Position numbers and translations under genes: made by a program
Notes under the pieces: model-generated
Told to the model about the DNA's origin: nothing
Seen by the model: only the letters and a program-made list of their open reading frames with translations
Database searches by the model: none
DNA from: Pseudomonadota bacterium
Lineage (GTDB): Bacteria > Pseudomonadota > Alphaproteobacteria > Sphingomonadales > Sphingomonadaceae
DNA length: 32,975 nucleotides
Assembly: GCA_029781465.1 (NCBI GenBank)
Contig: JAKOWQ010000185.1
Coordinates: 1 to 32,975 of the forward strand
Direction: 5' to 3'
Part shown: positions 8,526 through 19,375 of the stretch, piece by piece
Layout of the letters: the number at the start of each line of letters is the position of its first letter
Numbering within the stretch: the stretch's first letter is position 1

Positions 8526-9491
8526 TCACAGCGAGCGGGCGGCGAGGGTTTCCAGCAGGTCCGGCAGATCCGGCGCAGTCCTTTCAATCCAGTCGCTCGC
8601 CTGCTCGATCTCCGGTGCAAGCTCCCTTGTCAATCCGGCCCGGCGGCTCACCCGATCGGCATTAGCAAAGGCCACGCCCGGATTCTTCGAATAGGTCGAG
8701 AACAGCGGCCCCGCAATCAGCGCGTTGATTTCCGCCTTGCCCGCCTCGCGTCCGAAGTGGCGGGTGACCGCGGCAAGAACCACTCCCGGCTCGGCGAAGA
8801 AACGTTCCGCATCGAGTACCATGGCGGCTTCGCTGGCGGTCAGGGCTGCGGCGAAGCGGCGGGTCTGGGCCAGCCACAGTGCCGCGCCGCACTCGGCGTC
8901 GCTCAGCTCGCCCAGGTCGCCCAAATAGGCAGCAAGCTCGCCGGTTACCCGCCGCAGCCAGGCGCGGTGGTTTGGGTTGCGCAGGATCGCCAGCAGATAG
9001 TCCTCAAGCGCGAAATGCAGCAGCAGCGCCCGGTCCGACGTTCCCGCCGTGATGATTCGTTCGATCAGGAAATTGACCGGAACGTTGGCCTTGACCAGCG
9101 TAGGCAGCGCCGGATCATATCGCCGCCCCAGGAACATCCGCACCAACCCCACCCCGGTATCATCGGCGCCAAACGCCATCTGGCGCATCGCCAGCGGCTC
9201 ACGCAGCACAAGATTTGGAGCCAGCTCGTCAAGCGCACGGGCCAGCAAGGTCGAGCCGCAGTGGGCGACGTGGAAAATCCAGTCGACCGGCTCGGCTGGC
9301 CGCAGCGCAGGGATCAGCGCATCGACAGGAACCCGCATCGCGCCCTGCCCGGCGGGCGATATCCGGTCATCAAGGAAGATCGAGCGGCGATAGGCGGCGC
9401 GGTCCATCGGCACGAACAGCGCGTCGTCCCCGGCAAAGGAGTGCAGGTAGTGATCGGGCGAGCGGCAAAGTTCATCAAGGGTCAGGGCCAT
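8526..9491 (-). CDS. P-loop sulfotransferase-like protein
   Basis: This is a 321-residue cytoplasmic protein. A P-loop-type segment IFHVAHCGSTLLARALDEL at about 72-90 matches the position and form of the 5'-PAPS-binding loop of sulfotransferases. LREPLAMRQM follows, and then VKANVPVN, which resembles the second substrate-binding segment (compare KMPSN in the TPR sulfotransferase). The rest is helical with no motif I recognise. I chose the ATG at 9491 because it has GGGAA five bases upstream and avoids overlap with the divergent gene; upstream in-frame starts exist. It converges on the second receptor and is head-to-head with the dioxygenase. It may be a real sulfotransferase or a P-loop protein that has lost or changed that activity. 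Confidence 0.75.
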   Translation of the reverse strand: MALTLDELCRSPDHYLHSFAGDDALFVPMDRAAYRRSIFLDDRISPAGQGAMRVPVDALIPALRPAEPVDWIFHVAHCGSTLLARALDELAPNLVLREPLAMRQMAFGADDTGVGLVRMFLGRRYDPALPTLVKANVPVNFLIERIITAGTSDRALLLHFALEDYLLAILRNPNHRAWLRRVTGELAAYLGDLGELSDAECGAALWLAQTRRFAAALTASEAAMVLDAERFFAEPGVVLAAVTRHFGREAGKAEINALIAGPLFSTYSKNPGVAFANADRVSRRAGLTRELAPEIEQASDWIERTAPDLPDLLETLAARSL

Positions 9492-9540
9492 GTTCCCGCG
9501 GCTATAGCCTGCGGCTTTGCGCTCGGCTATCACATTGGCC

Positions 9541-10501
9541 ATGGCCTTTCTGACATTGCCCGGTTCCGGCAACCCGCTCGCGCTGATCGAAGCCGAGGCA
9601 GAGCGCGACATCACCGCGCTAGATCGTGACCGGCTGATCGAACTCTACAAACAACATGGTGCATTGCTGCTGCGGGGCTTCGACGTCGGGGTCGATGCCT
9701 TCGGCGCCTTCTGCCGCAGCTTCTGCCCGACAGCGGCGATCAACGAATCTCCCGGTCGCAAGAACTTCGATGAGGAACTGGCGGTCCAGAGCGTCAACCT
9801 CGGTTCCGATCCCTTCCCGCTTCACCCCGAGCTCTCGCGCGAGCCGTGGAAACCTGACGCGGCGTTCTTCGCCTGTCTTCAGGCCCCTCGCCATGGCGGC
9901 CAGACCACGATCTGCGACGGGATCGCGCTGGCCAGGCATCTTCCCGAACCGATCCGTTACGCGCTGGCCCGGCATCGGCTGGTCTACCTCAGCCCGACAT
10001 TTCCCGAACTGTTCGAATTCTGGCTCGGCACCCGTGACCCCTCCGAGGCACAGCTTGCCAACCCGCCGCCGCAGTGCCCCTACAGCTTCCGCAAACTTGA
10101 AAATGGCCAGGTCGTGCGGATGTTCACCCGCCCGGCGCTGCACAAGCCGATGTTCGCCGACGACCCGGCCTTTGGCAACTTCCTGCTATTCTCTCGCTTC
10201 TACAACGGGCGCGGCGATTTTCCGCTGCTCGATACCCTGCGTCCGGTCCCCGAGGAATGGCTTCATGAAATCAAGGCACGCGGCGATGCGCTCAGCGTCG
10301 CGGTGGAGTGGCGCCAGGGCGACGTACTGATGCTCGACAACACCCGCTTCCTTCACGGACGGCTGCAGATCGATCCTGATGGCGAACGCGAGATCGCGAC
10401 CTTTTTTGGCTATCTCGCCTTTGCCGAACCTGACCCCGAGGAGCCTGAAATCGCTGTCTGGCGACTGGCGGATTTCGTTCCGCCCAGCCGCCCTGCGCCC
10501 G

Positions 10502-10515
<14 letters not shown>
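9541..10515 (+). CDS. TauD/TfdA-family Fe(II)/2-oxoglutarate dioxygenase
   Basis: This 324-residue oxygenase would hydroxylate a substrate with Fe(II), oxygen and 2-oxoglutarate. The iron ligands are visible as H95-x-E97 (FPLHPE) and H272 (RFLHGR). R283 (GEREIATFF) is in the place of the arginine that binds 2-oxoglutarate. The first ligand pair is HxE rather than the commoner HxD, as in some clavaminate-synthase-like members. The start ATG 9541 lacks a clear ribosome binding site; TTG 9517 is an alternative. Only 49 bases separate it from the divergent sulfotransferase-like gene. Its last 14 bases overlap the end of clpB on the other strand. Taurine use is not implied, because no tauABC-like genes are present. 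Hydroxylation of a small molecule or amino-acid side chain is equally possible. Confidence 0.85.
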
Positions 10516-13081
<2,566 letters not shown>

Positions 13082-13109
13082 GAGTGTATCAGCCTCCTGT
13101 CACACCGAG

Positions 13110-13137
13110 AGATAGTGTTGCGATTGGGCAACACAAG
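13110..13137 (-). promoter_or_regulatory. Heat-shock (sigma-32 type) promoter candidate of clpB
   Basis: Read on the minus strand, CTTG (13134-13137) is separated by exactly 17 bases from ACTATCT (13110-13116). The alphaproteobacterial RpoH consensus as I know it is CTTG-N17/18-CYTATNT, so six of seven -10 positions match. Transcription would begin about ten bases before the AGGAGG of clpB, a short but workable leader. Confidence 0.7.
13115..13134. repeat. Inverted repeat inside the clpB promoter spacer
   Basis: A perfect 7-bp inverted repeat, GTGTTGC (13115-13121) and GCAACAC (13128-13134), has a six-base spacer. It lies almost exactly between the -35 and -10 elements of the clpB promoter candidate, where a bound repressor would block polymerase. 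It does not match the CIRCE element of HrcA. It could also be chance. Confidence 0.4.
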
Positions 13138-13240
13138 GGGTGCGGGGCAAACAAAACCTCGTGAATGATATAATGTTTTATCGCTGGCGGGGCGGCAAGC
13201 TTCGTGCCACTCTGGTCCGACTATTGGGATGAGGTTTACC

Positions 13241-14719
13241 ATGCACTGTTCCCGGCTTGCCCTGATTGCCGCGCTTGCCAGCCTTCCGGCGGGCGCCATC
13301 GCCCAGAACGCCCAGGGCGATGTGGCGGTAACGATCTACAACAACAACCAGGCGCTGGTGCAGGACGTGCGCCAGGTGAACCTGCCGGGCGGGCGGACCC
13401 GCCAGGAATTCCCCGACGTTTCGGCGCAGATCCGCCCCGAGACAGTCACGCTTTCGGGCGACGGGTTCGGGATCGTCGAGCAGAATTTCGATTACGATCT
13501 GCTCACTCCCTCGGCGCTGATGGAAAAGGCCGTGGGCCAGACCATTACTCTGGTACGCACCAACCCGGCGACCGGCGCCGAAACCCGCGAGCGCGCCCAG
13601 GTTCTGGCCGCCAACGGCGGAGTCGTGCTCAAGATCGGCGAGCGGATCGAGGTACTGCGCGACGATGGCCTGCCGGTACGGGTGGTGTTCGATTCGATCC
13701 CGCCCAACCTGCGTGCCCGCCCGACCCTGTCGGTCACGCTCGATTCGAGCCGCGCGGGTCCGCGTCCGCTGACCCTGTCCTATCTCACCCCCGGCCTTGG
13801 CTGGGGCGCGGACTATGTCACCCTGTTCGATGAGAAGGCGGGCAAGATCGACGTCCAGGGCTGGGTCACGCTGACCAACAACACCGGCACCACATTCAGC
13901 AACGCCAGGGTGCTGATGGTTGCCGGGCAAGTCGGCAATGTCGCGCAGCGCTATGGCGGTTATCGTCCCACCAAGCCCGCGCCGCGCGGCAACGTGGCGG
14001 GCAGCGAGAGCGGCGGCGACCAGCTGGGCGATTTCCACATCTACCCGATCGAGGGGCGCACCACGATCGCCAACGCCCAGACCAAGCAGGTCAGCTTCCT
14101 CAACGCCGAGGGTGTGCCCGCGCAGAAGACCTACGAATACCGCTCGAGCTGGCTCGAAAGCCAGAGCGAGGCGCAAAGCGCGGCCTCGATCCTCAAGTTC
14201 TCCAATGCCCGTGCCGGGGGGATCGGAGCGGCCCTGCCGGCGGGGACGGTGCGGGTCTACATGCGCGATTCCAAGGGCCAGGCCCAGTTCATCGGTGAGA
14301 GCCAGATCCCGCACACGCCCGGCGGTTCGCGGCTGGCGATCCGCACCGGCGATGCCTTCGACGTCAAGGTCCAGCCGGTGGTCGACAAGCGCGAGGTGAT
14401 CTCCAGCGACGAATGGGAGATGTATGCCCGCTGGAAGGTCACCTACCCCGACGGCACGGTGAAGGAGGGCTATTCCGAACGGCCCAAGAGCTACTGGCGC
14501 ACCCAGATGCGCTATGTCGTCACCAATGCCCGCAATGTGCCGGTGACGGTCGACGTGGTCCAGGCCGGGCTCGGCCAATGGTGGTGGTGGCGTGACCTCA
14601 GGGTGCCCGCCGAATCGATTCCCGGCAGCCAGGACGACGCCGATACCCGCCACTGGGAAGTGCCGGTGCCCGCCCAGGGCAAGACCGAGCTGACCGTCAC
14701 CTTCCTGACCCCGTGGTGA
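13241..14719 (+). CDS. Exported DUF4139 protein, first of pair
   Basis: This exported protein of 492 residues belongs to the DUF4139 family, whose function is unknown to me (distant relatives are called mucoidy inhibitor A). A signal peptide ends at AIAQ near residue 22. The mature part is predominantly beta-strand, with a characteristic YLTPGLGWGADYVTLFDEKAGKIDVQGW segment (here about residues 181-210) in which a tryptophan-rich beta-sandwich begins. A run of four tryptophans (WWWWRDLRVPAES) lies near the C-terminus. ATG 13241 has GAGG nine bases upstream and gives a compact signal peptide; ATG 13229, four codons upstream, is possible. It is followed after ten bases by a second DUF4139 gene. 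It is divergent from clpB with a 159-base gap. Confidence 0.85.
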   Translation: MHCSRLALIAALASLPAGAIAQNAQGDVAVTIYNNNQALVQDVRQVNLPGGRTRQEFPDVSAQIRPETVTLSGDGFGIVEQNFDYDLLTPSALMEKAVGQTITLVRTNPATGAETRERAQVLAANGGVVLKIGERIEVLRDDGLPVRVVFDSIPPNLRARPTLSVTLDSSRAGPRPLTLSYLTPGLGWGADYVTLFDEKAGKIDVQGWVTLTNNTGTTFSNARVLMVAGQVGNVAQRYGGYRPTKPAPRGNVAGSESGGDQLGDFHIYPIEGRTTIANAQTKQVSFLNAEGVPAQKTYEYRSSWLESQSEAQSAASILKFSNARAGGIGAALPAGTVRVYMRDSKGQAQFIGESQIPHTPGGSRLAIRTGDAFDVKVQPVVDKREVISSDEWEMYARWKVTYPDGTVKEGYSERPKSYWRTQMRYVVTNARNVPVTVDVVQAGLGQWWWWRDLRVPAESIPGSQDDADTRHWEVPVPAQGKTELTVTFLTPW

Positions 14720-14729
14720 GGACCGCCCG

Positions 14730-16301
14730 GTGCGGCAGCTGATCGCCCTTGCATTGGCCTTGGCCCCGGCCCCGGCGCTGGCTCAGACCGCGCCGGTGAC
14801 TTCGGCCGGGCCGGACAAGGTGGCGGTGACCTTTTACCGCGATCCCTATCGCGGCAACGGCGAGATCGACCGTTTCAGCCCCGGCTCCTTCGCGCTGATC
14901 GTCGAGACCCGCACGGTCGACCTTCCCCCGGGCGAGGCGGTGGTACGCTTTGAAGGCGTGGCGGGCGGGATCGTGCCCAAGACCGCGATCCTGTTTGGCC
15001 CCTCCCCGCGCGAGCGCAACCGCGAGGCGGCGCTGCTTTCGCAAAAGGGACTGGTCGATGGATTCACCGGCCAGGCGGTGATCCTGCGCCGAACCGATCC
15101 CGCCACCGGCAAGGTGAGCGAGGAACGCGCAACGATCCGCTCCGCCGCCGACCGGCTGGTGGTGACCACCCCGCGCGGGGTGGAGGCGCTATATTGCAGC
15201 GGGCTCAACCAGACGCTGATCTACCCCGGCGTTCCGGCCGAGCTCTCGGCAAAGCCGGTGCTGACCATGACCACCAAGGACCAGCCGGGCGGACGGGCCA
15301 CGATCACGCTGGCCTATATCGCCACCGGGTTCGACTGGGATGCGACCTATGTCGGCACCCTGGGCGACGACGGCAAATCGTTGCAACTGCTGGCCTGGCT
15401 GACCATGGCCAGCGCGGATGAGACCAGCTTCCTCGATGCCCAGACCAACGCCGTCGCCGGGCGGATCAACCGCAGCGAGGATACCCGCGACGATACCGGC
15501 CAGTGGGCGCGCGCGGCGGCATCCTATCTCGACAAGTGGAGCGATTGCTGGCCCGCCGGGACCACCACCAGCGATCTCGGTTCCGGTGTGCCCCCGCCGC
15601 CGCCGCCACCGGCGCCCGCGCCGATGGCTGTGTCCTTCGAGAGCGCCGATATTGTCGTCACCGGGCAGCGGGTGCAGTCAAAGGCAATGGCGGCCCCGGT
15701 TGCCGTCACCGCGGTCTCGGAATCGCTGGGCGATCTCAAGCTCTATCGCATACCGGTGCCGGTCACCGTCGCCGCACGCAGTCAGAAGCAGGTCGCCTTC
15801 CTCAGCGCCGACAAGGTCCGGGGCGAGCTGGTCTATCGTTCGCAGGTCTGGCAGGATCCGGAGAGTCCGGAAATGCTGTTCCGCTTCCGCAACCGCAAGA
15901 GCGAGGGGCTGGGCGATCCGCTCCCGGCGGGCAAGGTCGTGCTCTATCAGGACAGCAAGTTCGGTCGCGCGCTGGTGGGCGAGAGCACCCTGCGCGACAA
16001 GACCACAGACGAGGAAGTGGAGATCGCCTTCGGCGAACCCAGCGGGGTAACGATCGACAGCAGCGACACGCTCGACGCCAAGAAGCGCTGGACCACGGTG
16101 ACCAGCACGATCCGTAACGCCAACCCCTTTGCGGTGCGCTTCGAGATCGAGTTCCCGACCGGCAACGGCTACGTCTATCGCGGCCTGCCCGGCAAGCTGG
16201 TGAGCAAGCCGGGCAAGAGAATCTGGGCAACAACGCTTGCGCCCGGCAGCGAGACCCGGTTCAGCTACCGCGTCGCCGAGGTCGAGGACGCGGCAGAATA
16301 G
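14730..16301 (+). CDS. Exported DUF4139 protein with TonB-box-like insert, second of pair
   Basis: This exported protein is 523 residues long with a GTG start; GAGGA lies about eight bases upstream, overlapping the previous stop. The signal peptide ends at ALAQ near residue 19. The fold pattern matches the first DUF4139 protein (ATGFDWDATYVGTL corresponds to its LGWGADYVTLF), so the pair arose by tandem duplication. Unlike its partner, it carries a proline/alanine-rich linker (about 287-299) followed by ESADIVVTGQR (D307-R314) and PVAVTAVSES (323-332). That pattern closely resembles the TonB-box and plug start of sphingomonad receptors. It probably sits in one transcript with the first gene. 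It converges on an M16 peptidase gene with a 12-base gap and no visible terminator. Confidence 0.85.
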   Translation: MRQLIALALALAPAPALAQTAPVTSAGPDKVAVTFYRDPYRGNGEIDRFSPGSFALIVETRTVDLPPGEAVVRFEGVAGGIVPKTAILFGPSPRERNREAALLSQKGLVDGFTGQAVILRRTDPATGKVSEERATIRSAADRLVVTTPRGVEALYCSGLNQTLIYPGVPAELSAKPVLTMTTKDQPGGRATITLAYIATGFDWDATYVGTLGDDGKSLQLLAWLTMASADETSFLDAQTNAVAGRINRSEDTRDDTGQWARAAASYLDKWSDCWPAGTTTSDLGSGVPPPPPPPAPAPMAVSFESADIVVTGQRVQSKAMAAPVAVTAVSESLGDLKLYRIPVPVTVAARSQKQVAFLSADKVRGELVYRSQVWQDPESPEMLFRFRNRKSEGLGDPLPAGKVVLYQDSKFGRALVGESTLRDKTTDEEVEIAFGEPSGVTIDSSDTLDAKKRWTTVTSTIRNANPFAVRFEIEFPTGNGYVYRGLPGKLVSKPGKRIWATTLAPGSETRFSYRVAEVEDAAE

Positions 16302-16313
16302 GGCTGGGCGGAC

Positions 16314-19130
16314 CTATTTCGCCTTGGAGATGACCGTCACCGGCTTCTTGCCGACCACATAGCCTGCAAAGAGCTGCTGCACCTGCGCGGCATCGACCCG
16401 CTCGATCCCTGTCACCTCGCTGAGCAGCACACTGCGAACACGCGGATCGATCAGCACCTGCGGCAGATTGCCGATCCACCACTCGTTGCTTTCATACTGC
16501 TTGGTGCGCGATTCGATCAGCGGGCGGCGGGCGCGGTCCAGTTCGTCGGCGCTGACCGGCTTGGCGGCAAGATCGGCGATCTGTTCGTCGAGCAGGCCCG
16601 CGAAGGTGGTGAAATTCCCTTCGGGAGTCTCGATCGAGACCGCAAGATAGCCCTGTCCGGCAATCTGCACCGAACCGACTGCCCCGGCGTTGGGCGAGTA
16701 GGTCAGCCCAAGTTTTTCGCGCACCGTATCGACCAGCCGCGCGCGCAGGATCGCGGCGGCGACATCGGCGGTGTAGCTGAGCGACGGATTGGCGAAATAA
16801 TCCGGCAGCGCCCAATAGCGGCCGTAGAATGCCTGGTCGGCGCGGCCCTTGTGGTTAACGATCCACGGCTCGTCGCGCCCGGCAGGCATGGTGATGGCGG
16901 GCTTGGCGACCGGCTTGCGCACCTGCTTGGGGCCGGCGGCGAAGGTGGTCTGCATCGCCTTGATCGCGCCGGCGACATCGATATCGCCGACAACGACGAC
17001 ATCCGCCGGGCCGGCCAGCGCCGGGCCGAGCAGCGCGGGCAGATCGGCCGGCGTGGTCGCGGCGATTTCGGCGCCGGTGGGCAGCTGTCCGAAACGCGAA
17101 TCCCCGCCGCTGGTCAGCCGCTGGGTCTCGCGCGTGAACACCGCACCCGCGTTGGCATCGACCTGGCCCGCAACCATCGGCCCGATCGCCGCCATCTTCT
17201 CGCCCAGCTCGGGCCGGAAACCCGGATCGCGGGCATAGGCGGCAAGCAGCTGCATCTCGCTGGCGAAGTCCGCCGGGCGGGTGTTGCCGGTCAGGCCGAA
17301 GCTGCGCACGCCGGCCTTGAGCTGGGCATTGACCACCAGCCCGCCCGACTGCGCCCAGCGCTGGATATCGGCCAGGGCCAGCTTGCCGGTGCCGCCCAGC
17401 GGCATCATGTCGACCGCCCACAGCGCCCGCAGCAGCGCCGGATCGGCGCCGGCGCGCCCGCTTCCCAACGAAACGCTGATCCGGATCTTGTCCTTCTCAA
17501 GCGTGCTCGGGCGGACCAGCAGACGGCTGCCGTTGGCGAAAGTCACCAGGGTGGTGCCAAGTTGCTTGTCCACCTTGCGCGCGACGACCTTACCCGGCGC
17601 GCCGAAGCTGGAATAGGGCCAGACGATAGCGGCATCGGCAGCGCGTGCGGCAAGCGGCTTGGCATAGTCCGCTGCCAATTCCGCGGCGAGCTTGTCGGCA
17701 CCGACGGGATCGCTCTGGCTTGAGCGGAACAGCACCGGCCCCTTGCCGGTAAAGGCCTGGCGCATCGCCGCCTCGACCGTTTCGGGGGTGAGCGCATCGA
17801 GAACCGGCCGCGCGAAATCGAGATCCTGACGCGGGCTGGTGTAGAGCTGATCCTGCGCGGCCGCGGTGAGCAGGCCATCGGCCAGATCCTCGTTCTTGCG
17901 GGTCGGCGCGTTGGCGGCGGCGGTATCAAGCTGGGTGCGCACCTGCGTTACCGCGCGCTTGAGCTCGTCGGCGGTAACCGGTCCGGCCGCCGCCTGGCGC
18001 TGCTCGAGAATCACCGCGGCCAGGGCCTCGTTCCATTTTTCGGGCGCGGCAGCCACTGCAAGCTGGGTCAGCGAGGCCGCCCCGACAAGATCGGGCACCA
18101 GCGCGGCCTGGCCGCCGACGAAGGGGCTGCCCGGCTTGGCGGCGCGATCGGCGATCCGGTTGTTGAGCACGGTCAGCGCGACGTACTGAACCAGCTGCGC
18201 CCGGTCATATTCGACCGTCGCGGCACGGGCGGCGCGCGGGCGCACCCAGCTCAGCGTCAGCAGATCGGGCGCCCCGGCGGAGGCATATTCGCTGGCGGGC
18301 ACGACCGGTTCGGGTTGACCCGGATCGAGCGTATCGGCCTGACCCTTGCCCTGCCAGTCGGAAAAACGCTCCTTGATCATCGCCTCGACCTTGGCCGGAT
18401 CGACATTGCCGACCACGATCAGGGTGGCGTTTTCGGGGCGGTAATTGGCCTCGTAGTAGCGTCGCAGCCGCGCGGGGCTGGCGCCCTTGATCGTCTCGAT
18501 CAACCCGATCGGCCAGCGCTGAACCGCGCGGGTTCCGGCCAGCGAGTTGCCGAGGTTGACCTTGACCGCCCGGTAGCCCGGAACATCGCGCACCCGCTCC
18601 TCCGAAAGAAGCACGCCGCGTTCGGCCTCGACCGTTGCCGGAGCCAGATCGAGCCGCCCGCCGATTTCGCGCAGCAGCATCAGCCCGGTTTCAAGCGCAC
18701 CGTCACCCGCCTTGGGGAAATTGAACATGTAGACCGTCTGGTCCTGCGCGGTGAAGGCATTGGTATCGGGGCCGAAACGCAGGCCATGGCGTTCGAGCAT
18801 CTTGATCACCTCGCCATCGGCAACATTGGTGCTGCCGCGAAAGGCCATGTGCTCGAGATAGTGGGCCAGGCCCTGTTCCTCGTCGCGCTCCTTCATCGAG
18901 CCTGAGCCGATCCGCATCCGCATCGCCACCCCGTCCGAGGGAGTCTCGTTGTGCAGGATCGCATAGCGCAGCCCATTGGGCAGCGTGCCGAACACCACCG
19001 CCGGATCGGCCTGACGCCCGGTATAGTCCTGCGCCCAGTGCCCCGCCTGCTTGAGCAGCGGTGCGTCGGCGATTGCCGGGACACACAGCAGCGTGGCCAG
19101 CATCAGGGCGAAAAAGGCGCGGATCTTCAT
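16314..19130 (-). CDS. Exported M16-family zinc metallopeptidase
   Basis: This periplasmic zinc peptidase of the pitrilysin/insulinase family is 938 residues long. The signal peptide is followed by the mature start near residue 22 (PAIADAPLLKQ). The inverted zinc site HYLEH is at 90-94, with the downstream glutamate in the ERGVLLSEER helix. Two M16 modules follow in tandem; the second lacks HxxEH and is expected to be the inactive half that closes the chamber. The ATG at 19130 is preceded by GGAG eight bases upstream and begins a good signal peptide. The reading frame stays open upstream, but that part is low-complexity and is not likely to be translated. It is divergent from a lipoprotein M16 gene. 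Likely substrates are peptides or signal-peptide remnants, but this is not shown. Confidence 0.93.
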   Translation of the reverse strand: MKIRAFFALMLATLLCVPAIADAPLLKQAGHWAQDYTGRQADPAVVFGTLPNGLRYAILHNETPSDGVAMRMRIGSGSMKERDEEQGLAHYLEHMAFRGSTNVADGEVIKMLERHGLRFGPDTNAFTAQDQTVYMFNFPKAGDGALETGLMLLREIGGRLDLAPATVEAERGVLLSEERVRDVPGYRAVKVNLGNSLAGTRAVQRWPIGLIETIKGASPARLRRYYEANYRPENATLIVVGNVDPAKVEAMIKERFSDWQGKGQADTLDPGQPEPVVPASEYASAGAPDLLTLSWVRPRAARAATVEYDRAQLVQYVALTVLNNRIADRAAKPGSPFVGGQAALVPDLVGAASLTQLAVAAAPEKWNEALAAVILEQRQAAAGPVTADELKRAVTQVRTQLDTAAANAPTRKNEDLADGLLTAAAQDQLYTSPRQDLDFARPVLDALTPETVEAAMRQAFTGKGPVLFRSSQSDPVGADKLAAELAADYAKPLAARAADAAIVWPYSSFGAPGKVVARKVDKQLGTTLVTFANGSRLLVRPSTLEKDKIRISVSLGSGRAGADPALLRALWAVDMMPLGGTGKLALADIQRWAQSGGLVVNAQLKAGVRSFGLTGNTRPADFASEMQLLAAYARDPGFRPELGEKMAAIGPMVAGQVDANAGAVFTRETQRLTSGGDSRFGQLPTGAEIAATTPADLPALLGPALAGPADVVVVGDIDVAGAIKAMQTTFAAGPKQVRKPVAKPAITMPAGRDEPWIVNHKGRADQAFYGRYWALPDYFANPSLSYTADVAAAILRARLVDTVREKLGLTYSPNAGAVGSVQIAGQGYLAVSIETPEGNFTTFAGLLDEQIADLAAKPVSADELDRARRPLIESRTKQYESNEWWIGNLPQVLIDPRVRSVLLSEVTGIERVDAAQVQQLFAGYVVGKKPVTVISKAK

Positions 19131-19375
19131 GAGGGCACTCCGAAAGAAGCCAGGCGCGCCGCCAGGCGATCTGCCCAGGCACGCACGATAAGTGTGCTGC
19201 CTGAACACATTGTGCCACAATTTCAACAGCAAACCGACGCACGACATTTCAGTCCGAGCCCGGCGATTTGCGCTTGCGATGCCAGCCGGGGGGCCGCATG
19301 GCGTTGATCGAATTGACCTGTCCGGCAGCGGCAATATCGGGCTTGATGCCGGTGCGAACGATCCTTGGAGTTCCC
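19131..19375. other. Divergent intergenic region between the two M16 genes
   Basis: These 245 bases separate two divergently transcribed peptidase genes and should contain both promoters. The middle (about 19195-19245) is richer in A+T than its surroundings. One plus-strand promoter candidate is annotated separately. I could not assign a confident minus-strand promoter, and I see no small gene here. Confidence 0.5.
19313..19340 (+). promoter_or_regulatory. Weak promoter candidate for lipoprotein M16 gene
   Basis: TTGACC (19313-19318) matches the -35 consensus in five of six bases. After a 16-base spacer, TATCGG (19335-19340) is a poor -10 match. It lies 36 bases before the start codon. This is a suggestion only. 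Confidence 0.3.

Noticed and set aside
8757..9629. Plus-strand frame opposite the sulfotransferase-like gene
   Set aside because: It has no ribosome binding site or domain, and it overlaps both the P-loop gene and the start of the dioxygenase, which are better supported.
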